This document shows, piece by piece, positions 41,363 to 50,639 of a DNA stretch of 64,000 bases; the stretch's first letter is position 1; each line of letters starts with the position of its first letter. The stretch spans positions 2,976,001 to 3,040,000 of the forward strand of contig JALJCQ010000004.1 of NCBI GenBank assembly GCA_023091665.1, given 5' to 3'. The notes under the pieces were generated by a model. It saw nothing but the letters and a program-made list of their open reading frames with translations, was not told the DNA's origin and did not search any database. Position numbers and translations under genes: made by a program. This DNA comes from Pythium myriotylum. Its lineage: Eukaryota > Oomycota > Peronosporomycetes > Pythiales > Pythiaceae.

Positions 41363-42064
41363 ATGTCACCGCCATCCGCTCTGTCCGGAATCGGGTATCC
41401 GATCACGAGCCGCGCAATACGGCACCTAAGGTTCCGCGCAGTCGCTGCACTGGACTGCACGCATACCGCAGCTGTCATCCAGCTGATCCGCGACGGCGCA
41501 CCCGTGCAAGACCAGCCCCTCTCCTGCAGTACTCGCCAGGGAGAGCAGTATCTCCTCTTTTTCGACGGAGGTTCCCGTGGCAATCCGGGGCCAGGAGGAG
41601 CGGGGGCGGTGGTCGTCCGAATCGCCTCTGACGGGACGGGCGCTGAAGTCATCTTCTCTGCAGCCAGAGCTTTCGCGGATCCCTCCACCACCAACAATCA
41701 AGCCGAGTACGAAGGTCTCCTCGCCGGCCTCTCAGCAGCGGCAGAGCACCACTGGACGCCACTCTCCGTCATCGGGGACAGCATGCTTATTATCAGACAG
41801 ATGAGGACAAACACATCCCCCCTCAGCCGCATCCTCCAGGGAAAGTACGCGACAGCGCGCCGAATCGCCGACACACTCGGCGTCAAAGCCTGGGATCACC
41901 ACCCACGGGCAGCTAACCGGATGGCAGACGCGGCAGCAAATCTAGCCATGGACAGTAAGGCCAGCAGTCAGGTGCACCACCCGACTGATCATGTGCAGCA
42001 CCAACTCATCGCGGCTCTCCTTCCTGGGGACATCGCGCACTGGAGAGAGGGTCATCCTCAGTAA
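41363..42064 (+). CDS. RNase H domain, retroelement remnant
   Basis: A 233-codon frame with a complete RNase HI-type fold: FFDGGSRGNPGPGGAGAVV (first Asp), NNQAEYEGLLAGL (Glu), VIGDSMLIIRQM (second Asp) and NRMADAAANLAM (last Asp). All four catalytic acids are present. No reverse transcriptase, integrase or protease sequence adjoins it, so it looks like the 3' end of a truncated retrotransposon polyprotein rather than a cellular RNase H gene. A stretch starting CTGCACTGGACTG near 41447 recurs at 42134, and (AATTG)n-like repeats follow at 42114-42133, as at the tail of a LINE-type insertion. The segment has no counterpart in the inverted block on the left. Confidence 0.7.
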   Translation: MSPPSALSGIGYPITSRAIRHLRFRAVAALDCTHTAAVIQLIRDGAPVQDQPLSCSTRQGEQYLLFFDGGSRGNPGPGGAGAVVVRIASDGTGAEVIFSAARAFADPSTTNNQAEYEGLLAGLSAAAEHHWTPLSVIGDSMLIIRQMRTNTSPLSRILQGKYATARRIADTLGVKAWDHHPRAANRMADAAANLAMDSKASSQVHHPTDHVQHQLIAALLPGDIAHWREGHPQ

Positions 42065-42282
42065 ATGTGGCCTAGCGCCGGCTATAGGTTTCTGGATCAG
42101 TAAACCAATAGACCTCAATTGAATTGAATTGAACTGCACTGGACTGTACGCCGCAGCTGTGGCATGTGGGATCTCCATCATCGAAGCAACAGCCACATCA
42201 ACCAACCCCTTGTTTGCTAGCATCCAGATGGTTTCGGACTCGCTATCTTGTGGAAGCATTCTTTTGAGTCGGCAAACATGTC

Positions 42283-42383
42283 GCCGCCATCTAAACAAAC
42301 GGTCTCGACGTTATTATATGGATTCTCAGTAAAAAAATCGCACCAAGTGCCCCACCTCTCTCGGTTGCCTCGCGCAATTCGTG
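42283..42383 (-). pseudogene. Highly decayed HSD17B10-like exon 3 fragment
   Basis: On the minus strand reads WCDFFTENPYNNVETVCLDGG, recognisable against [19 protein letters not shown] of the intact copies. At DNA level CGCCATCTAAACAAACGGTCTCGACGTT aligns with the conserved region of copy I (CGCCATCGAGGCGAATGGTCTCGCCGTT). Only the 3' exon core remains. Confidence 0.65.
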
Positions 42384-42516
42384 ATAATTCAACTCTCGCT
42401 ATCGTTTGTGGGCATAAGCTCGGATATCCTGCCACGACATCAGCGTTGAGGGACACAAGCACCGAAAAAAAGCCGCCGTTTCCACGAATCTGAAAACTAT
42501 ATTCGAACGGAAGGTC

Positions 42517-43417
42517 TCACAGCGAAGCGCGAATACGAACGCCGCCATCGAGGCGAATGGTCTCGCCGTTGATGACCGGGTTCTCGATGATGAACTGCAC
42601 GAGGTGCGCCAGCTCGTGCGGCTCCCCGGCGCGCTTGGGGAATGCTACGTCGCTAAAGTAGGTGTCCTTCATCTCCTGCGGCATGCTGAACATTGGCGTG
42701 TTGAACGGACCTGCACACCAACCATGATGGTCAACACGACATGTCCCAGACAGCTACAGATTGTTTATGCGTGTACCTGGAGCGATGCAGACTACGCGGA
42801 TGCCGAACTGACCGAGATCTCTCGCCATCGGAAGCGTCATCCCGACGACACCAGCCTTGCTGGCTGCGTAAGCGACCCGTCCGATCATGCCCTCGAACGC
42901 CAGGTTGCTCGCCGTGTTAATGATCACACCGCGCTCTCCATTCGGCTTCGGAGGGAGCTTGGACATGCTTGTATCGTCTCGGTTACTTCTCAATACGCAT
43001 AACGAGAAAGCCATCTCAATCGACTCACCGTTGCGCCGCAAGACTCGAGACCAGGAACACGCCCGTCATGTTCACATCGGCAGCCTGGCGGAAGACCTCG
43101 ACCGGGTGGACGGCGTGCTTCTCATCGACCGTCGGCACGTACGGGAAGACGCCAGCAAAGTTGACGACGACATTCACGCTCTGGCTAAAGGCCGACTCGG
43201 CAAGGTCGAGCGCGGCCGTCACATCTTTTTCCTTGACGACGTCGGTGGGTGCAAAGCGGGCGTTGGGACCGAGTGCTTTGGCGACGTCGGCGCCGGCGCT
43301 GGTGGGCAGGTCACAGAGCACGACGCGCGCGCCATGCTCGACGAGCCACGTGGCTGTGCCACGACCGAGACCGGATGCGGCGCCCGTGACGAGCGCGACG
43401 ACATGCTTGAGTGACAT
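42517..43417 (-). CDS. HSD17B10-like: HSD17B10-like short-chain dehydrogenase, copy I
   Basis: Exons 43029-43417, 42777-42967 and 42517-42710, 257 aa. [27 protein letters not shown] and [19 protein letters not shown] are intact, and it ends VRIRASL. Exon 1 appears identical to that of copy G. The rest differs from G at many positions. Intron 2 and the 3' flank match relic C in inverse orientation. With J it repeats the G-H pair. Confidence 0.88.
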
Positions 43418-43632
43418 GGTTGTACAGTGCAAGCGGATGACGAAGTGAGGCGAATCGCGAACTGACCGCGCTGGAACGAAGCCGCTTGCGCACCACACGC
43501 GTGGATCTTGTGTCTCTTCTGCACGTTTATGGGCTCGGTTCGCATAGAAACAGGCTCCAATCGGACCGCCGAGCTGGTTTGGGCGACGCTCATCTCCGAC
43601 GAGGGAAGCTGACTTCAACTCGGAAACAGATC
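43015..43632. repeat. Near-identical segment shared with 37590-38207
   Basis: Second copy of the exon 1 plus upstream duplicate (offset 5425). The identity boundary on the gene side lies next to the intron 1 donor. Confidence 0.8.
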
Positions 43633-44373
43633 CAGTCAACTGAGATTCGCTGATGGCTACGGTATATCGAGAGTATGGCGCTGGGGGCTTCTCATCGCCG
43701 CTGGATCTTTTGAACCGGCCGGTGTCCTCCTTTCCTGACCGATTCAACTTGTTGAGTGTCCATCTCGGTGCCTGTGGGGCCTGTAACAGTCGAGATGGAC
43801 ACGATGCCAGCTCCAGATCACCTCTGGTAGTGCTACAAATAACGTAACCGTTTAGGAGGGTTTATAGGATTATGTAGTTTATTGGTCGAAGTGGATCAGG
43901 GCTTCAGTGAAGTGATCTCAAGTCAGTATCGCATGTCAGAGGATCGTAAATGATGAGGTGACATGAATGAACGACGAGTGCCAACGTGTCATTCACGGTT
44001 CTTCAGCGTCTGAGAACGAACGTCTTGCGCGAAGTTGACAGACAGCCAATGCCTTGTAGGAAGGTGGCACACGAAGCAGATCCGTCCACGAACACCAACG
44101 ATACTTCGCTCAATCTGTGATTGATTCAAATTCGGTCAATAAGTCGATACATGTTATACCATACATAATCTCACGATCGGGATGCTTTGACACTTTATAA
44201 CACATAAGGAAAGAATGAATGCATCCTGTTCCTCAAAGGGTGAGACAACCAACCATGAGATTCATTTCGCATGAAAAATCCAGATACAACTTCCTCGTGA
44301 GGACTCTTACTCCTGGCAAAAAATGTTCATATCATTCTATCGTAATTCCTGTATGAACGTTCAAGTTGGTACA
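43633..44373. other. Spacer between copies I and J
   Basis: No gene. Shows partial similarity to the G-H spacer (43735-43960) and, near 44262-44373, to the 3' flank of copy D in inverse orientation. Confidence 0.55.
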
Positions 44374-44441
44374 TCAGAGTTGGTCGACCACCATGGGCGG
44401 CGATCGCACTGCGGCGTCAATGCGAATGGTCTCGCCATTGA

Positions 44442-45296
44442 TCATCGGGTTCTCGATGATGGCCTGCACCAGTGCGCGACTTCGTCCGGGTCGCCAGAGC
44501 GTTTCGGGAACGGAAACTCTTGAAACAATTTCTCCTGGAGCTCCAGGGGCATTTCGTTAAACATGGGTGTGCTGATAGCACCTGTCGATGTTCGCACGGG
44601 GAGTAAGCACAACAAGTTAGTCGTTGACAAGCCAAAAAACAAGCTTGCCTGGTGCGACAGTGACGACGCGGATACCGAACTGGCCTAGGTCTCGAGCCAT
44701 GGGCAGGGTCATGCCGACGATAGCAGCCTTACTCATCGAATATGCGATGTGACCCATGTTGCCTTCGAAAGCCATGATACTTGCCGTGTTGACGATCACG
44801 CCTCGTTCTCCGTTAGTTTTGGGTGACTGTTTGGACATCCTAGACAGGCACCCGCTTTCATCAGAGCCGGTGGTATAGATATAGGACACAAAATGCCGTC
44901 AACGCACCGAGCTGCTGCTAGCCTTGCGACCTGAAACGTGCCGACGGTGTTGACCGTAAGAGTGCGACTGAACAAATCCATGGGATGGGGCTCATGGTTT
45001 TTGTTGACAGTTTCGGCCATATCCCAAATGCCCGCGTGGTTCACTGCCACGTTGATCGAACGGCCAAATGCTGACTCGGCCAGATCGAGTGCTGCGGAGA
45101 TTTCCTTTTCGTTGGTCACATCTGCAGGAGCGAAACGAGCATTTGGCCCAAGTTCGTCGGCGACTGAGGCACAAGCGCTCTTGGGCAGATCGACGAGCAC
45201 GACGCGTGCGCCATGCTTAATGAGCCGAGTAGAGGTGGCGCGGCCCATACCCGAGGCTGCTCCGGTGACGAGGGCGACGACGTTCTTGAGAGACAT
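44442..45296 (-). pseudogene. HSD17B10-like copy J, frameshifted duplicate of copy D
   Basis: Exons 44908-45296 and 44649-44839 are nearly identical to copy D and keep TGAASGMG, NHAG and YSMSK. In exon 3 (from 44581) one T is missing at about 44471 (GCGCACTGGTGC against GCGCACTTGGTGC in D). After DEVAH the frame therefore reads WCRPSSRTR and stops at 44442, losing the conserved [14 protein letters not shown] segment. Intron 2 has the same GC donor (GCAAGC) as D. The predicted product is 239 aa and may be non-functional. A truncated but expressed protein cannot be excluded. Confidence 0.82.
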
Positions 45297-45311
45297 ACTT
45301 GGTGGCGACGA

Positions 45312-45330
45312 GGGAATTTCGGGAATGAGC
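45312..45330 (-). promoter_or_regulatory. Oomycete-type Inr/FPR ahead of copy J
   Basis: GCTCATTCCCGAAATTCCC on the minus strand, 15 bases from the ATG at 45296. One base differs from the copy D element. Confidence 0.55.
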
Positions 45331-46388
45331 CGACTATTGTGATCCAAGGAGGGTGCTCGCACGCAAGCGAGTGCTCACGGCGCTGCTAGAAAGTTTCCGA
45401 GCTCGTTAGACAACAGCGAAGACGAGCAGATCGTCCCGATTGTCATGGGATCTCTTGTCTCTTAGGGCGTAATCGGATTTCGAGGTATCGTGACGTGATT
45501 GCCAACGGCTTCCACATTTCTGTCGGAGCTAGAAATCGGGGCTCTCACCACAAACGATTACGCTTAAGACGATGAACTTCATGGCTCACGACCAACGTGA
45601 AAGCACGCTCTTGCGATAATTACGTGCCTTCAAGGATCTGGGATCCAGATGCTTAGCCAGGCTCTGTTAAAATCACACTGTCTCCAATGAGCCGGCATCC
45701 TGATGCTTCACCCGGCAGACAATGATTGTCTGCCGGGTTGTCACAAGGCTCCCGCTGCTAATAATATCGAACACCACGAAGTGAACAAGGGAACAGAACG
45801 ATCAAATTCATCCAGAGAATGCTGCAAACGAAACGTGCGTCGTTTCGAATCCATGTCATCCCGCTGAGTTCAATCATCTTCCGATTGGAGAATACGTTCT
45901 TGAATTACTACCAATAAAAACTATGTCTACGCTGAATCCTGTCATTTTTTATAATTCAAAAACCTGGTAATAAACCTAGTTGGTGAGAAGATTGTTTCAA
46001 AATTAGGTTTTGATTTTAGCGAAATAAATTCTGGTATTCTAGGTTTCGTTGGTACATGTATCACAGTGTTCGAAGAGCGCACACGTGAAGTTGCACTGAT
46101 CGCGACTTCACTCGAGAGGCATTTGTCAATGTGGACTCCACGCCAATGGCTCCTTCAAGTTGGGAGTCGACTGCGATCTGGTTGGTGTACAAACTACGAA
46201 AGGAAGGCTTATGGTTGCACATCAAATTTGTTGTCTTTGAGATCACCTGACTTTGCCTATCACGAACCACAAGAGAAGGGAGACCTCCACGCAAGCAGCT
46301 TCCCCAGGTCCCTCTTCTATGAACACATACGCATCCAGGTGGCTTTTCAGCGTCGTGTTCAAGCCGAAATTGCCCGCTAAGCTCGGGT
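45331..46388. other. Copy J flank and AT-rich spacer
   Basis: 45331-45804 matches the copy D upstream flank inverted, including a 25-bp perfect palindrome at about 45715-45739 (half-site CCGGCAGACAAT). 45805-45905 contains parts of the foldback element plus a short hairpin CGAAACGTGCGTCGTTTCG. 45905-46060 is unusually AT-rich with repeated AGGTTT/AACCTAG pieces. No gene seen. Confidence 0.55.
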
Positions 46389-47295
46389 TTAGATCCCGGG
46401 GGCTACTCGCACACCGCCGTCTAAACGAATTGTCTCGCCGTTGATCAATGGGTTCTCGATAATAAACTGGATCAAGTGAGCCACCTCGCTCGGCTGCCCC
46501 GCGCGCTTGGGGAACGCGATGTCCTGGTAGTACACCTCCCGGTGTTCCTCTGGGATTAGGTTGAACATGGGCGTGTCAATGCCACCTGTGAACCAAACCT
46601 GTCGTGAGTATAACATAAAGAGCGTCGAGAGCTCGCTGAGACTCACCGGGTGCGATGCTGACCACACGAATGCCGAACTGGCCCAGGTCTCTCGCCATTG
46701 GTAGGGTCATGCCAACTAGAGCAGCCTTGCTCGCGGCATATGCGACGCGGCCGATCATGCCTTCAAAGGCGGCGATACTGGCCGAAAAGATGATCACTCC
46801 GCGCTCTCCTCGGTCGTTAGGCGACCCCTTGGCCATTCTAAGAAGGTTGCATAGTCGCACACTTAATCGCTTGTGTTGGTGACCGAGCACAAGGTTTCAA
46901 TCGTACCTCTGAGCTGCGAGTCGCGAGACGAGAAACGAGCCGACCGTGTTGATTTCAAGCGTCTGACGGAAGACGTCCATCGAGTGGAGCTCCAGGTCGG
47001 CGTTTACAGTCTGCCCGTATGGAAAGACACCCGCACAATTTACGGCGACGTTGACAGGTCGACCGAACGCCGACTCGGCCAGATCCAGAGCTGCTATGAC
47101 GTCTTTCTCGTTCACCACGTCCGTCGGGACGAAGCGTGCATTGTCGCCGAGCTCCTCGGCGACCTGGGCTCCCTCACTCGTCGGAAGATCGCAGAGTACG
47201 ACGCGGGCTCCTTGCTGAATGAGGCGAGTTGAGATGGCGCGTCCGAGTCCGGAGGCTGCACCGGTGACGATGGCGACGATGTGCTGGAGGGACAT
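46389..47295 (-). CDS. HSD17B10-like: HSD17B10-like short-chain dehydrogenase, copy K
   Basis: Exons 46907-47295, 46647-46837 and 46389-46585, 258 aa. [12 protein letters not shown], the active-site region [12 protein letters not shown] (FSAS replaces the usual NTAS), YAASK and [18 protein letters not shown] are present. Exon 1 ends AG and exon 2 starts A, making an Arg codon at the junction as in the others (CG plus N), so phases are conserved. Forms a subgroup with L and N: all three have NCAG and similar exon 1 sequences ([20 protein letters not shown]). Confidence 0.88.
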
Positions 47296-47307
47296 GGTCG
47301 AAACCAA

Positions 47308-47326
47308 GGAGAATGGTGAATGAAGA
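47308..47326 (-). promoter_or_regulatory. Oomycete-type Inr/FPR ahead of copy K
   Basis: TCTTCATTCACCATTCTCC on the minus strand, 12 bases before the ATG at 47295, fits the initiator pattern including the CAWT part. Confidence 0.55.
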
Positions 47327-48023
47327 GTCCGAGTCCGTGGACATCACAGTTTTGTTGACAGAAGAGCAGAGGACATCTTACCCACAATGAGTGAATCGGC
47401 GATAGTGGAGAGTCGATGACAGAAGAGCAGATCCGCGCTATCACTCGGTGGTAGTAAGATCTATCACAGCCCATCCCCATCACTTCAACTAGAACAAGAT
47501 CGATTCTGATGGGTGATTCGTCGCTATTGGCAGACTCAGCACGACGCAACGACATTTCTCAAGCCTGTTGACCCGCCAAACCGCGGACTACAAGCTCAAC
47601 ATTGACATCTCGGCTAGAAGAACTGGATGTTGAGGCCCACGACTCAGCCACCATGGAGGAGAAAGACGGAACAAGATGAGAAAGAAACGCGTCGCCACGT
47701 GAAGGCGAGCTGTCGCACTCGTCACGCTCTCGATATGGCTGCGGATCGTCTTGCGGACCCAGAGAGACGCGCTCGCCGCCGTATCTGACGATCCAACGAT
47801 GACGTTTTGGGTGGTATCCTGTCAGCTTTGAGCCCGACGACCACCCGAGGATCTGTAATGGGTGTCAAGAAATTGTATGTATGCAGTTCAGCTAGAGGTT
47901 AGGCATTGCATTCGTGGAATATCAGCATCTCGAGACGACACGAGGGTCACACACACTCAAGCCATTTGGGCCAAGTACTCAAAGATTCTACAAAGTCGTT
48001 TGTGCGAGCCCCTCGTGTTGTGC
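47327..48023. other. Intergenic between copies K and L, no gene seen
   Basis: No supported feature beyond the upstream region of copy K and downstream region of copy L. Confidence 0.5.
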
Positions 48024-48933
48024 TCAAATCTTGTGGGCCAAACGCAACGCACCGTCCAAGCGGATGGTCTCGCCGTTCAAGAACGGATTTTCAATAATAA
48101 ATTGCACCGCGTGGGCAAACTCGCTCGGCTCGCCTAGACGATTCGGGAACGCAAACTGCCGGTAGTAGGCCTCCTTGATGGGCTCCGGGACGTTTTCGAA
48201 CATGGGTGTGTCTATGCCTCCTAGACCACAGCATCTCTGTCACCATTTTGCTTCACTGCATGGGATTCAGATGTTGAACAACTGACCTGGCGCGATGGTG
48301 GCGACTCGAATGCCGAACTCACCAAGGTCTCGCGCCATAGGGAGAGTCATGCCGACCAGAGCCGCCTTGCTTGCAGCATAAGCGACGCGACCGAGCGTGC
48401 CATCGAAAGCCACGACGCTAGCCGTGTGGACGATGACCCCACGCTCGCCCAACTCATTTGGCTCGTGCTTGGCCATGCTACATCAAAGATTTGCGTTTGT
48501 GACCCACGAGATCATCATTGATTTAAGCTCGGGATGCTACTCACCGTTGGGCTGCAAGTCGCGATACTTGGAACGAGCCGACCGTGTTGATCTCGAGCGT
48601 CCGGCGAAAGCATTCCATCGAGTGCAGCTCGAGGTCAGCATTGAGGGTTTGATCGCGTTCAGCAATGCCAGCACAATTGACTGCGACGTTGACGGATCGA
48701 CCGAACGCTGACTCGGCCAGGTCAAGAGCATCCACGACTTCTTGCTCGTTCACTACGTCTGTCGGGACGAAACGTGCATTTTCCCCAAGCTCCTTGGCAA
48801 CCTGGAATCCCCGGCTGACTAGGAGATCGCAGAGCACGACGCGTGCTCCTTGCTGCACGAGGCGAGTCGAGGTGGCGCGTCCGAGTCCGGAGGCTGCACC
48901 GGTGACGATGGCGACGACGTGCTTGAGGGACAT
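48024..48933 (-). CDS. HSD17B10-like: HSD17B10-like short-chain dehydrogenase, copy L
   Basis: Exons 48545-48933, 48287-48477 and 48024-48220, 258 aa. [28 protein letters not shown] and [20 protein letters not shown] are intact, and it ends RLAHKI. The intron 2 donor is GTCAGT and its acceptor TCTAG. Closest to K and N. No targeting peptide is apparent. Confidence 0.88.
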
Positions 48934-48945
48934 GTTGGTGATCGA

Positions 48946-48963
48946 GGAAATGGAGGAGTGATC
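48946..48963 (-). promoter_or_regulatory. Possible Inr/FPR ahead of copy L
   Basis: GATCACTCCTCCATTTCC on the minus strand, 12 bases before the ATG at 48933. It keeps the TCACTCC initiator core and a CATTT flank but is less exact than the copy H element. Confidence 0.4.
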
Positions 48964-49275
48964 AAGCAGATTGCAGCGACAATGGGAGTCAAGAACTGTC
49001 TCAGCCAGCCCATCCCGAATCGACTCGGGGAGTAAGATCGTTTTTTTTCACAACCAGATCCAGACATCATAGTTGGCGGAGTACGATAATGCCTGCGACG
49101 ATGAGGTGATGAGCTTTGGTGGAGACACTTTTCTAGAAGCGGACTAATGGCCCACGAAGTTCGCTCTACCGATGGCCTAGTATTCCAAGCATCCATCGAC
49201 GTTTACCAAATGTTTACGACTGCTATAACCACGCACAAGAACGAGACGCGGAGGGCTCTACACCCTGAAGAATCT
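48964..49275. other. Intergenic between copies L and M, no gene seen
   Basis: Short spacer, with a T run at 49040-49048. Nothing supported. Confidence 0.45.
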
Positions 49276-50242
49276 CTAGATTGTCGCCGGGCAGCGCACG
49301 CCGGCATCGATGCGGATGGTCTCGGCGTTAATGAATGGGTTCTCAATGATGGCTTGCACCAGGTGAGCCACCTCGCTCGGGTCGCCCGTGCGCTTTGGAA
49401 ACGTAAAGGTCTTGGCGAACTCGTCCTGGATTTCCTTGGGGATCTGATCGTACATACCCGTGCTAAATCCACCTACAGAGTCCTTGTGAGCGATCCATGC
49501 TGCAAGAGAGCGAGATTGCAATTTGTGAAACTTGCCTGGCGCAATGGAGACGACGCGAATGCCGAAGTGGCCCAGGTCTCTCGCCATGGGGAGCGTCATG
49601 CCCACGATGGCGCCCTTGCTCGCCGAGTACGAGAGATGTCCGATCATACCATCGAAGGCGGATACGCTCGCCGTATTGATGATCACGCCACGCTCGCCTT
49701 TGTCGTTGGGTGCAAGCTTGGACATACTGGGAGCATCGTCAGCATCTGCAGCTCTCATTTACGACTGCCACTTAATCTACCGCTCAGCTGCGAGCCGTGC
49801 AACCTGGAAAGAGCCGAAAGTGTTGACTTCGAGCGTGCGTCGGAAGGCCTCCACCGGGTGGGCTACGTGGTTTTCGTCGACTGTGACCTCCGGCAGGAAG
49901 ATGCCAGCGAAGTTGAGCGCCACGTTCACGGTCTCACCAAATGCTGACTCGGCGAGATCCAACGCCGCCGTCACGTCCTTCTCGTTCACAACCTACAAGC
50001 AACATCACCTCGCACGAATAAGACGCCACGTTCGAGTACAAGGACTCCACGACTGCCCCGCGTACATCGGTTGGGGCGAAGCGAGCATTCGGTCCAAGCT
50101 CCTTGGCGACGGCTTCGCCTCGGCTCGTGGGCAAGTCGCAGAGCACGGCTCGCGCACCATGCTGGACGAGCCGAGCGGCAGTCGCGCGACCGAGTCCCGA
50201 GGCTGCACCAGTGACAACTGCGACAACGTTCTTGAGAAGCAT
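49276..50242 (-). CDS. HSD17B10-like: HSD17B10-like short-chain dehydrogenase, copy M (four exons)
   Basis: Exons 50066-50242, 49781-49992, 49536-49726 and 49276-49472, 258 aa. The two 5' exons (177 plus 212 nt) sum to the 389 nt of the others and are split after APTD at exactly the position used by copy [28 protein letters not shown] and [18 protein letters not shown] are present. Intron 3 (equivalent to intron 2 elsewhere) has a GC donor, CGCCAG followed by GCAAGT. The start [12 protein letters not shown] differs from the usual MSL. Together with A it probably keeps an older gene structure. Confidence 0.87.
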
Positions 50243-50256
50243 GGTTTGGGTTTCTT

Positions 50257-50276
50257 GGCAACTTGAAGAATGAGCT
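50257..50276 (-). promoter_or_regulatory. Oomycete-type Inr/FPR ahead of copy M
   Basis: AGCTCATTCTTCAAGTTGCC on the minus strand, 14 bases before the ATG at 50242, fits GCTCATTYYNCAWTT closely. Confidence 0.6.
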
Positions 50277-50639
50277 CTTTGCCAGTCGGGCATCGGTCTT
50301 CAGCATCGTTCTTCAATCGGGAAGCGAAAAAAGGGATGCTGCAAAATGGAAGTTTGGTGGGTTCAAGAACTCAGTGTCAGCATTCACCGCATTCGAAAAA
50401 TATTGGAATGGACGAGTCTCATCAGAGACTCGGCAAACATTGAAGAGCGTCTCGCTTTCATTCTAGTTCGGCGTGGTCGCGTCCGCAACGGATGATGGCA
50501 ACGGGTGATGCTCTGAGATGGGAGAGTCACGGACAGGAAGAACACACTCAGCAAGGTTTGCAAAAGAAGATGGTGAATTGTGGCGCGACTGCTTCTCCAA
50601 AACGTGATGGAATGGAAATCCATCCTAACGGCCAGTCCT
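50277..50639. other. Intergenic, no gene seen
   Basis: Upstream of copy M and downstream of the CDS gene. No supported coding or RNA feature. Confidence 0.45.

Noticed and set aside
41363..42064. Cellular RNase HI gene
   Set aside because: No targeting or hybrid-binding domain, no introns or neighbours expected of a host gene, and it lies in a repeat-derived, arm-specific insertion.
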